Below are positions 12,585 through 22,287 of a DNA stretch of 64,000 nt, piece after piece; positions within the stretch are counted from its first letter, which is position 1, and each line of letters opens with the position of its first letter. The DNA is from Homarus americanus. Taxonomy: Eukaryota; Arthropoda; Malacostraca; Decapoda; Nephropidae. The notes under the pieces were generated by a model that did no database searches, was not told the origin of the DNA, and saw only the letters and a list, made by a program, of their open reading frames with translations. The stretch covers positions 14,771,920 to 14,835,919 of the forward strand of contig NW_024736071.1 in assembly GCF_018991925.1 (NCBI RefSeq), given 5' to 3'. Made by a program: the position numbers and the translations under genes.

Positions 12585-13105
12585 AAAGTTTACAGCAAGT
12601 TTCAATAGACTTCAACGTGGGAGCCGTTTGTCACTCGGCAAACATTCGGGCGATATTCAATATCTGCCCATACTCGGTTCAGCAAGTTGATTCTTTCCTG
12701 TAAGCTGTCTAAATCACGAATTTTGACGGAATAAACAGTGTTCTTAATGTGTCCCTAAAGAGTCTAATGGGGTCAGATCAGGACTTGTAGTGGACAAAAT
12801 AATTGGACCAACACTTCCAGTTCAGTGGCCTAAAAAAAATAATTTAAAGCTTCTCGAACCTTTACTCTGACATGCGGTGGACGCCATCTTTTCGAAATTT
12901 AACTTGACACTCAACATTCATGCTCACTGTCATCAATATGTAGAGAGACATAATGTTCCATCACATCCTTATAAGCTTTACCGTTAATTGTTTATTTGGA
13001 AAAATTAGAAGTCCAATAACCAAACATTGACTTATGGAGTATCGCGCACTTTTTTCACTACAACATGAGGACTCTTGGAGACCAAAACTCAACAATTATG
13101 ACGAT
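12585..13105 (-). mobile_element. Mariner-superfamily transposase relic (DD39D-DD41D type)
   Basis: On the minus strand, pieces of the DDE transposase catalytic core remain in order across frameshifts and stops. First comes a KAYKDVMEHYV-like segment. Next is FRKDGVHRH, matching the FQQDGAPPH box with the second catalytic Asp. Then SPDLTPLD (plus-strand 12761-12790) carries the third Asp. The C-terminal piece at about 12590-12700 resembles the Glu/Leu-rich tail of this family. The second and third Asp are 121 bases apart, about 40 residues, which places it with DD39D-DD41D elements rather than classical Tc1 (DD34E) or mariner (DD34D). The first Asp region and DNA-binding domain are not seen. 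Not functional. Confidence 0.72.
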
Positions 13106-13390
13106 TTATGTGGACAGTGGCTTCATGAGAGGAAAGAATCTGATGCTATATTATGTTGACACAATATAGCTACTGAGTACAAATAATTATCAATAAATCT
13201 AACTTTATATAGCAGTAAGTCATCCATATGTGGGGCAAATTACTAATATTTAGGTGCAGGATGATATATATTACCTTATTAGGCTTTGAATAATAAAACC
13301 CGCATGTTGGTCGCCTGTTATCGGTCTTTATCGATGGACGCGGACATCTATCACACAACCAATGTAATTTTCACGCCCACACAGCAGACT

Positions 13391-13422
13391 GAACACACAC
13401 GCACTTAAACACACACGCACTT

Positions 13423-13454
<32 letters not shown>
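13391..13454. repeat. Compound (AC)n microsatellite
   Basis: AC runs interrupted by GCACTTAA twice, then uninterrupted AC to 13454. Confidence 0.95.
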
Positions 13455-13455
<1 letters not shown>

Positions 13456-14144
13456 GTTATATTGGTAATTTTTATATAATTCGGGACGTTTTCGAAAATT
13501 TTAACTAATGTGTACTTAGTAGTATTCATGACTGGTATACATAACGTATACGCAATAAGTAAATAAAATCACAGAGGCTCCACCACACATAATATAGCTC
13601 ATTGTTTTAGAACTATACCTGTTGGTTATAATACCTATTTAATTTATTGTCTTAATTAAAATCATTCATTAATTCAAGAGGATACATTTCTTAATTAAAG
13701 CGTACATATTATGCATCGTACACTCATGTGATGGCAGTATTTTATCTTCTTTCTTTCATTTTGAAACGTAGACAAAAATACGTCTTTTTTTTAACTCCTC
13801 ACACGTGTACAGTATGGTTAGCGGTGTCGAGGATCGTATTGTGAGTAACTCGCTTTGTTGTCATTTTGGAGCAAAACTGATACATTATATACGATAATAT
13901 ATGATTCTGTATCCTTTAAAAATAATTCTCTGCCTGTACCTGCACCGACGATGAAATAAAAACAAAATTTAGCGATTGATTGACAGTACACATTTTGAAG
14001 TCTAAAAATGAGAGTTATAAAGAACAGATATATTTTTGGTGGGGTTCAGTTCCATAAAATAATGTTTCAATGACTAGGGAAAAAAGGTTTCCGCCAGTTT
14101 GGAAAATTATTGGTATCGTAGCACCAGCATATGGTTGAATGTTT
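13455..14144. other. No feature recognised
   Basis: AT-rich unique sequence; no coding or transposon signal seen. Confidence 0.6.
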
Positions 14145-14156
14145 AATATATATATA

Positions 14157-14251
<95 letters not shown>
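14145..14251. repeat. (TA)n microsatellite
   Basis: About 50 TA copies with a single T-T break near 14160. Self-complementary, so able to form a cruciform. Confidence 0.98.
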
Positions 14252-14253
<2 letters not shown>

Positions 14254-14416
14254 ATTAAACGATTAAATACGCATCACACACCAAGCATACGCGTCATTAC
14301 TAATTCCGAAGAAAAATAAGTTGGATATATCACTGACTCGCCCTTTATGAAGATTTAACTTTCAAAAGGACGAGGCAGGCCTGATTTAAACTGTCCACTC
14401 ACCGTCCTCGCGCAGT

Positions 14417-14755
<339 letters not shown>

Positions 14756-14852
14756 AAAGACAACGTATTGCAAAAATTTAAAAATAAATTTGGTAAGGTT
14801 CAAATAAAACAAATATGGAAATATGGTGATAGAATGGAAAAATAAACACTTA

Positions 14853-14890
<38 letters not shown>

Positions 14891-15773
14891 CTTCGCGTGT
14901 TGTCACCATAAGATGCACTCCACTCACAAGTAGGAGGCGCAGCAGCACGCGAGGCAGGAGTTACTGCTACAGAGATGCCACAAAAACTCAAGACTCATGC
15001 AGGGATTGTGTAACTGTGGTGTAGTGTACCTTAAATGACCCCTCCCTCTCCTCATTCGTCGGGGAAGGGGCTTCTCTCTCTTTTTATCCCCAATTTTCAT
15101 TTCCTTCTCCCCTCTCCCACTTCTTTATTTTTTACTTTCGTCTTTATAATTATATCGTTCTCTACTGTACTTCCTTTCTCTCTGTACTTATTATTTTGAA
15201 AATCGTCTGTCCTTCTCTTTACATACTTTTTTCTTTTTGTTCCTTGTTGCATTTCTTCACAGTTTGTGTATCTTTATTTTCTTATCCACTGCCTCCCATT
15301 ATTCCTCTCTGTTTCCTGTCCTCAACATCACTCACCATGGCTCTTACCCTTTTCAGTATTCTTCCTCCTTTTCTCTTTATATACAGATCTTCACACCGTT
15401 CCCCTGTGTACCTCCTGTCTGTCTGTTGACCTTTCCTGTACCCCCTCCACTACTCCTCCCACCCTCAACATCGTTCTGCACTACAGTTCACGTCAGCTCC
15501 GGCTCAGTTTACGGTAATTATTGGCTCATCTGCATAACCGAACTCCCCCAAAATGTTGAGGGTCACTGTAAACTTTGGGGGAAGTTGTTCGCTATTTACC
15601 CGCTGGGGAGATGGCGACTGCAGGGGGGGAGGTCCCCTAATGACTACTGCCGTAATAGATGTCTGGATCAGCCACGACCTGCCTCTCCCCAGTGTGTGGC
15701 AGTTCTACTGTAGCTACAACTGCCGTATGTTTATTTCTTCTTCTTGCAGTCTACACTCCATTACTGTTCACAA
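14756..15773. other. Unique sequence with (GA)n; no gene recognised
   Basis: Contains (GA)16 at 14856-14887 and a T/C-rich stretch at 15040-15480. The 158-codon frame at 15237-15713 spans that pyrimidine stretch and shows no family motif. A short perfect stem, TCCCCCAAA with TTTGGGGGA, sits at about 15544-15582. Confidence 0.5.
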
Positions 15774-15859
15774 TATACAGAGTGTCCATAAACGATTACC
15801 GTAAAACAGTATGCTCTCATGTTTTAATCATGGGTAATCATTTAAGGTCACCCTGTATA
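15774..15859. mobile_element. Possible 86-bp MITE with mariner-like termini
   Basis: Left end TATACAGAGTGTCC (15774-15787) and right end GGTCACCCTGTATA (15846-15859) are near-perfect inverted repeats (12 of 14), with TA at each edge as expected for mariner-type insertion. CAGGGTGxCC termini are typical of mariner-derived MITEs. The interior is short and non-coding. Confidence 0.5.
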
Positions 15860-16619
15860 ACGATGATAATAAAATGAGAGTCCAATAATCAAACCAAAGG
15901 TGTTTTGTTGTTCAGTGAAATGTTACTCCTTTCGCCATGGTTTACCTCTGATATCGGAATACTGTAATGTTCTCAGTACTTTGTATAATCAAGTGGTGTG
16001 TCGGTACACAAGTGGTTAAGGATATACCGGTACACCGTCGGTACAGTATAAAATCCCAAAAACTTCTTCTCTGTGTACATTTTATTCATAGCAAAAAAAA
16101 ATAAAATGAAATAGTGCATCATTCAGAAGAAGATTATAACGCTATTATCAGTTGCTCTGTCCACCAGCGATGGGAGACGTTGATCACTTATCACGTTTTT
16201 CAGGAGTTAACACGTAGCTTAATAGCCTGTATATTGATTTTCTCGGAAAGTTCCCCCTTCTTATTATGATAATTACGTGTTCAAGCCTTATATAATGTTC
16301 AAGTTTAATATATTTTCATTTCAAAACAGCGTCCGTAATAGGTCATTTGGACAGGTAATTATTAATGCTCACTTTTCTTCTCTTCTCATAATATTTTGAA
16401 ATTTTATATTTATAAATAAATTGATACCTTCAAGTAGTGTTCTATCTCATTATATCATTAAGTATAAAAATCACTTGTTGTAGCTTCAGAAAACTACATC
16501 ATAACTCAACTAATATGTATTCAAAATAATACCAATAGTCATTGTAACTATTAAACCAATACACAATACAACACGAACTTCGTTTCATCAGCGTTACTTC
16601 CTGGAAAACTGGCTCTTGT
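15860..16619. other. No feature recognised
   Basis: AT-rich unique sequence. A small CGGTACAC/GGTACA cluster is at about 15988-16050. Confidence 0.6.
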
Positions 16620-16790
16620 TGAGGCACTCGACCAATATCCCAGAGAGATAATGTCAGGGATGGACGAGTGATTACGCCGCCGTAAGACCCGCACACACTC
16701 CTCGGAGCCTACACCAACCTAATGCAGCACGCTTATGCCTTGGCCAAACACCCTGTTTAATGGGCCGCTGGGTAAGCTGTGACCGTCGGG
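16620..16790 (-). repeat. Dispersed repeat R1, minus copy
   Basis: The reverse complement matches 20735-20910 over most of its length. The closest part includes CATTAAACAGGGTGTTT and CCAAGGCATAAGCGTGCTG. A second shared block (ACGGCGGCGTAATCACTC) lies further on. The family is unidentified and no coding capacity is apparent. Confidence 0.85.
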
Positions 16791-17116
16791 AGAGAGACAC
16801 AAAAATGGGATTAGAAACGAAGATGACGGCTGACCACTTAGTAAATAGAGGCTTGTGGGATTGTTAGTTTTGGTGAGAAAATGTATGTATTGTATTTTTG
16901 TGTGGGTAAAAAGTTTGGTCTATGCAGTGTGAAAGCTGACTGGCGGTTTTTCAATACTAAAGATAGTCACTGTAGGGTTTAAATTTTGTTTCTAAAATTA
17001 TGTGGTGATGAAGAGGAAAAGGGTTGGCTGCTTTAGGTATTTTAAAGTGAAGAATTCTTACAGGGACATAAGGAATATTTGAAAATATATTTAAAAATTT
17101 AAATACAGTAAAAATA
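16791..17116. other. No feature recognised
   Basis: Unique sequence between dispersed repeat R1 and the TTA tract. Confidence 0.6.
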
Positions 17117-17163
17117 TTTTTAATAATAATAATATAATAATATTAATAATAATATTATTATTA

Positions 17164-17221
<58 letters not shown>

Positions 17222-17240
17222 CATTCTTATTATTTTTACT
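17117..17240. repeat. (TTA)n/(TAA)n microsatellite
   Basis: TAA-type repeats turning into TTA repeats at about 17150, giving a self-complementary junction. Confidence 0.95.
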
Positions 17241-17264
17241 TTAACATATTACTGTATTAGGAAA

Positions 17265-17560
17265 ATTAATCAGCTTCGCTCGGGATATTGTATAACCTGA
17301 CTCACAGTTTGTCCTCCCTGACACGGGTAACCATCTCCCGCAATCGCCGTGGCAATGTCTCAGTCGGGGAAGATTTTTTATTCTCGCCCGGTCCACCCGG
17401 AAGTCAATAGTAATACCAAGGTGCTCAACCTTGGGACTCATGCAATATGTATGTCAAGTTTCAGGTCTATAACTGCTTCTGTTTTGGAGCTATGGCTGGA
17501 ACAGACGCACACAGACGCTCACAGACAGACGGTTGTATGATTTTATTAAAATAGATAATA
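17265..17560 (+). repeat. Dispersed repeat R2, copy 1
   Basis: Positions 17334-17533 match 48731-48927. Shared blocks include CTCCCGCAATCGCCGT, GTCTCAGTCGGGGAA, GTCAATAGTAATACC and GGAGCTATGGCTGGAACAG, followed by a CAGACA-rich end and a TTA-type tail. This copy extends further 5' (CAGCTTCGCTCGGG). It resembles the 3' part of a non-autonomous element, but the class is not determined. Confidence 0.85.
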
Positions 17561-18217
17561 ATTATATTATTATTATTATTTTCTTTCAATGTACAGTGTT
17601 GATCCACTATTGAAGATTAGAAGCGTGTATAGAGAAGAAGAAATATTATGATGTAGAAGACAAGTGATACGTGTAGGAAAGTAAAGACTGGATTTCCAAC
17701 TCAGTTTACTGTACTTTGAAGAAGTGTTGTGGAGGACAGAGGGAAATCATTTATATTTTTCTGGTAAATTAGAGAATTAATTTCACGAATACTGATTTTA
17801 AATTAATTTATTAACATGAAATCTTGGCTGATAGTTGAGAGTTTGATATGATGAAATAAGCTGTTACTTTCTCTTCTAGGGGAAACGTACACACACACAC
17901 AAATCTATACGTATAAAAAGTAACTAAAGCACGTAAATAAGTAAAAAACCACACAAGAACGCACCCGAGCATACACACGCCCCCACCAGGAATTCATGTA
18001 ACTTTCAAGCACACACAAGGTAGTTTTACCAATGAGGCTCATATACGCAACTAAACCTTGAGAGGACAAGAGCCACACGTCCTCTAGGAGCCTCACCTCA
18101 CGTGGTGGAGGACCTTCGCTGTCACTGTGTACTGTAACTTACACTTGTTGTTATTGTTATCATGTGTCTGGTCCTGCCTCCATTATTTGTCACAGCTTAA
18201 AATACGAGTAATAATTA
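17561..18217. other. No gene recognised
   Basis: Unique AT-rich sequence. A short stem, AGAGGAC with GTCCTCT, occurs at about 18061-18085. Confidence 0.55.
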
Positions 18218-18237
18218 CACACACACACACACACACA
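18218..18237. repeat. (AC)n microsatellite at the Penelope 5' junction
   Basis: About ten AC copies abutting the truncated start of the Penelope-like element. Confidence 0.9.
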
Positions 18238-19092
18238 TTTCTTGATATGCTTATCATGAGAAATGGTCACAACTATAAATTTAAGGTGTACAGAAAGCCT
18301 ACACAGGTAGACAGTTTCATACATTTTTGTCGAGTTACCATAAGTCTACCAAAATGTCATTTTTTTCTGCTCTGTTTTTGATATGTTTACGTATTTGTGA
18401 CCCTGAATTTATTGAAGAAAAACTGCAACATGTCAGTTCATTGCACAAAAACTTGGGTACCCTTCATTGTTTGTTGATCGTTGTCTTAAAAGGGCTAAAA
18501 AAATCTTTTCATTGTATTCAAAATAGACAAGTGACTACACTTAAGAATATTTTGACTCTACCTTATCGCAAGGTAGCAATTGCAATGGAAATTATGTAGG
18601 TCAGACTGGGAAAGCATTGCAACTTAAAATAAAACAGCACAAGTATAATATTAGAACAGCATCTGAAAGCAGTGCACTTTTCGTCCATATAAGGAACAAT
18701 AACCATCCCATGGATTGGGAAAACAGCTTAAAAGTGTTTAAATCAACATGTTGAGGCAAGTTTGATTTGGGAAATTAATTCTATAAACCTTAGTGATGGT
18801 CAGTACAAAACTAATAATATGTTACATAAATTTATTTGTCAGTGACTCAGGTTAAAAATGCTTTGAAAGCGTTTGAGGTAGATGTAGGATAGATGATTAG
18901 TGGGTCCATATTTTTTACCTGACTTGACCTGACTTGTTAAGTTGCCCATTTTTATAAGCTCTTTCGTGTGCGGTGGAGGTGGTGTGTGGATTAGTGGAAC
19001 TCATGTTATTGACCTGACCTGGTGTTTTGTAAGGTCATCCTTTGTATATATAGGACTCTCTCAATCCCTGTATATTCAGTTGCCTCTGAAAA
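18238..19092 (+). mobile_element. Penelope-like element, 5'-truncated, with GIY-YIG segment
   Basis: Translation in three successive frames gives an ordered Penelope-like C-terminal half. LDMLIMRNGHNYKFKVYRKP begins at about 18241. KSTKMSFFSALF and LRICDPEFIEEKL follow in a second frame near 18340-18430. A third frame from 18581 reads CNGNYVGQTGKAL, which fits the GIY-YIG endonuclease, then SALFVHIRNNNHPMDW. A stretch EASLIWEINSINLSDGQ precedes the terminal TGA at 18843-18845. Penelope elements pair a telomerase-related reverse transcriptase with a GIY-YIG nuclease in this order. The palm motifs upstream are missing. At least two frameshifts and a stop (18751) make it dead. The bases from 18846 to 19092 are probably its 3' UTR; I saw no hammerhead ribozyme core there. 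Confidence 0.82.
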
Positions 19093-19101
19093 TGTGTGTG
19101 T

Positions 19102-19187
<86 letters not shown>
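19093..19187. repeat. (TG)n microsatellite
   Basis: TG repeats with one TA interruption near 19106. Confidence 0.98.
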
Positions 19188-19188
<1 letters not shown>

Positions 19189-20734
19189 AATGAGTATAAG
19201 TGGCAGAGAAGACAAATATCCGTAGAATAATGGGTAAAATAAATATTGGATTGCATCCTAAAGCAAAAGTTTAATTGTAAACTTTGACGTTGATTGATGA
19301 ATTAAACGAAAATAGGAACGCCCTATGGATTAATTCACTGCAGGATGATAAAAAAAAGCAAATTCATCTAAAAATATGACTGCATGAATATCACGACTCT
19401 TCTATTTCGAAAATGGTATATATGCTGGGCGGAATTCTGAGCCAAAATTTTAAACAGTGCGGAAAACAACACGGTGTGAACGAGATAAATATGAAGGGGG
19501 TATGCTAACGGGTAACAAATTTGACGTATACTAGACAGATGAACAAACAAGTAAGACGCGTATGGAAAACAGACAGACGGATATAGAAAATAAACGGACA
19601 CACAACTAAGAGAGACGAATATGGAAAACAGACAGAAATTTGTGCAAGACAAAAACAGAAAAAAAAGTTATACATTTCCCTCCTGGATTACACAGAAACT
19701 GTTTATCTGGCAGCTTGAACAGACATTTGCAAGAACGTCTTACTCTTAACAGTTCATATTTACCACTTACTCCCATTAGTGTGTTGGTCGCTGGAGGTAA
19801 TATTTCCTTCACTCTCGTCCATATTTGCATCTTGTCCGTCTGTTATCTTATCTTATATTTTTAGTATCATCAACTGAGATATTATAAAGTGTGATATCAG
19901 TTCTTTTATTATTTTACTTAAGTAGGGGAGAGAGAGATCAAGAGGACTTAAAGACATAAGGGAAAGAAACAATTATTGATTGACAATTCTTTCTAGGATA
20001 AGGACATATGGACCGACAGACGATGAATAATAAACCAGCCGAAGTGCATCACAATTTAAGAAGTGTTTATTAAGCGATTTTTTCACTGATGGGCCCGAGG
20101 TCTCTTATACTGTCTGTGAGTACACTGTACAGGTCAGGGCAAGATGCACCTGAACCTCCAACATCTCTCACAACAACAGGTTTTATTTTTTCTCACTAAT
20201 ACACCGCAACCATTCAGCAAAAAATACTAAAATTTCTACACCTCTTAATAAATAGAAAGTAACTTTAAAATTTTCTTTGTCTTGCTAAAATATTTGCACC
20301 AGTAAAAGAAACAAAGTCATCGCCAGCGTCGACTAGTTCTGTTTTCTCTATTTGTCTCATCTGAAACAAAGATAGATTTTATTTAGTTTGTTTTAACACC
20401 TAACTTTCCTCCTTTATAACACCACCTTGTTCCCCTCTAGTTAGGTCTTCACTTTGTGCTTCCTCGCTCAAAAGTGTTGTTGATCTGGATATAAGACAAC
20501 TCGAGCTTTTATTTGCATAGCTTTATATATCTTTCTACCTTTCTAGAGTGTAGACCTTGATCTTCTGTAAGTGATTGAAACTCTTTAATACACCTCTTCT
20601 TTCCTACATGTTACTACATGTTACTTCCCCGCACGGCAGACCCGAACACCTTACCAACTCCACAAGTCCAAGTCTGTTGAACTGGTTATCCACCATTTTC
20701 ACTCTTAACACTACATTCGTGACCATCTATCTTC
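19188..20734. other. 1.5 kb without recognised gene
   Basis: AT-rich. Several short frames up to 94 codons, none with a family motif. Scattered ACAGACAG motifs near 19570-19635. Confidence 0.55.
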
Positions 20735-20910
20735 CAACGGTCACAGTTCAACCAGTGGGCCATTAAACAAGGTGTTTGACCAAGGCATAAGCGTGCTGTG
20801 TGTTGCAGGTGGCGGCTACGGGGTGTGTGAGTCACACTTCTCACCAGCTCAAGTCCAGCTCCTTCACGGCGGCTTAATCACTCCCCGTCTTCAAACTCCT
20901 TACTTTAGAA
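20735..20910 (+). repeat. Dispersed repeat R1, plus copy
   Basis: Inverted partner of 16620-16790, 4 kb away. Shares ACGGTCACAG, CATTAAACAAGGTGTTTG, CCAAGGCATAAGCGTGCTG and CACGGCGGCTTAATCACTC. The divergence suggests old independent insertions rather than a recent inversion. Confidence 0.85.
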
Positions 20911-21136
20911 AATTGATAGAGGCCATCAGTCGGCAATTCCCGGGAAGGGCAATACAATATTTACTGATGTAATGACAAGAGACGTCGGAAAGCATTTTTC
21001 CGGGTGAAGAAAGAAGGAAGTTATTTTGTGCTGAAACTATGATAGAAGACATTTTTTTTTAACGTTTTAATGATAAATAGCAATAGTCTTCTCGAGAATC
21101 AGACTAATAACCTGAAATACAAGCTGAACTGGAGAC

Positions 21137-21265
21137 GTAATAACTTTGGTTAAAATTTAAGTATTAAAGCAAAAGAACATAAAAATCCATCGGTTTTATT
21201 CCTGTAGAAGGTGCTTGATAATTACCGTGGCGCTACGAGGGATATATGTGTGTGCGTGGGAGGGG
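21137..21265 (+). repeat. 129-bp exact direct repeat, copy 1
   Basis: Identical, base for base, to 22159-22287. It runs from GTAATAACTTTGG to GTGGGAGGGG. Identity ends sharply at 21266, where this copy continues into unique AT-rich sequence. Confidence 0.95.
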
Positions 21266-21289
21266 GGAGCAATTTATCCTATAGTGAAT

Positions 21290-21355
21290 GACGAGCAATT
21301 TATTTACATTCTTACAGTGTAACTGCAGTATAGTGCTATAGTGTAGTGAATTCGC
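21290..21355 (+). repeat. Dispersed repeat R3, copy 1
   Basis: Resembles 32325-32385: ATTTACATT, CTGCAGTATAG, GCTATA and TGAATTCG occur in the same order and spacing in both. Confidence 0.65.
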
Positions 21356-21684
21356 AAGTCAGTGTCCTCTACAATATCCAGGAACTCTCCTAAGCAAAAT
21401 TAAGTTATGTTGTTTTAGTCAAGGTGCAGGAGCAGTGACCGATGTCCTCAGGTTTATAATTCAATTAGAAGAAGCTGTAACTGATGAAAGGATGTAGTAT
21501 TCAGAAATGCATATCTTCTACATTAATTGTATTGGATTTACTTTCTCGTAAATTCTCTCTCTCTCTCGACAGACAGGTTGTTATATGGCACCAGTTGTGT
21601 AAAGTTAAGATTATAGGTGATAAAACAACTAAATTAAAGTTTTAAATTGGTAATATAACGCAAAATTTTACAGTATTTATACAT

Positions 21685-21757
21685 AGTGGGGATTGTCTTC
21701 TGTTGTGATAACTGGGAACTACTTCCGCTTCCAACATTAGTTGTCACAACAGAAGAC
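21685..21757. repeat. 19-bp stem hairpin; left arm repeated inverted at 29.6 kb
   Basis: GTCTTCTGTTGTGATAACT (21695-21713) pairs with AGTTGTCACAACAGAAGAC (21739-21757) around a 25-base loop, with one G-T wobble. The 30 bases at 21685-21714 recur as an exact reverse complement at 29625-29654. Confidence 0.85.
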
Positions 21758-21910
21758 TGAGAAGACAGACAAACAGACAGTCTCTGTCTGTCTGTCTGCC
21801 TTTTTATATCTGTCTGTGTCTGTCTCTGTATATCTATTTATGTCTACCTTTTTCTCTTCGTCTGTCGCTGTCAGTCTCTCTTTCTGTCTTTTTCAGTCTA
21901 TGTCTGTGTG
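21758..21910. repeat. CAGA-to-TCTG low-complexity block
   Basis: GACAGACAAACAGACAG switches at about 21780 to CTGTCTGTCTGCC-type sequence, a small version of the strand flip seen at 26880. Confidence 0.8.
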
Positions 21911-21984
21911 TGCGTCGCACCTACACCACACCACACCACACCTTTTCTTCTCAATTTTCAATTTCTTTCTGTTCTTTTTTTTTT

Positions 21985-22052
21985 CGCCCCCCAGGCCCCG
22001 TTGTGGGTCGTTTGACCTGTGCCCGGGTGGGCTAATTCCCGTAATAAGAAAA
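21985..22052 (+). repeat. Dispersed repeat R4, copy 1 (SINE-tail-like)
   Basis: Matches 57309-57366: CCAGGCCCCG, TGTGGGTC, GACCTGTGCCCG and GTGGGCTAA. Both copies are followed by A-rich tracts, as for the 3' end of a short retroposon. Family not identified. Confidence 0.7.
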
Positions 22053-22158
22053 AAAAAACTAAAAAAAAACTGGCACTTACATACCCGAGTTATCAGTTTA
22101 AGTGAGCCTCGAACTGGTCCCGGCGGTGGTACGTAGTTCGTCATGCCACTCTGTATCT

Positions 22159-22287
22159 GTAATAACTTTGGTTAAAATTTAAGTATTAAAGCAAAAGAAC
22201 ATAAAAATCCATCGGTTTTATTCCTGTAGAAGGTGCTTGATAATTACCGTGGCGCTACGAGGGATATATGTGTGTGCGTGGGAGGGG
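22159..22287 (+). repeat. 129-bp exact direct repeat, copy 2
   Basis: Identical to 21137-21265 and offset by 1,022 bases. Its right edge is exactly the start of the 3.5-kb minisatellite. Confidence 0.95.

Noticed and set aside
14131..14319. Tyr/Ile-repeat proteins at TA tracts (also at 43.0, 44.5, 54.5 and 57.9 kb)
   Set aside because: Translations of (TA)n and nothing else.
15237..15713. 158-codon plus-strand frame
   Set aside because: Lies in T/C-rich DNA, has overlapping rival frames and no family motif.
18846..19092. Hammerhead ribozyme in the Penelope-like 3' region
   Set aside because: Some Penelope elements carry one, but I could not find the conserved CUGANGA and GAAA core in correct arrangement.
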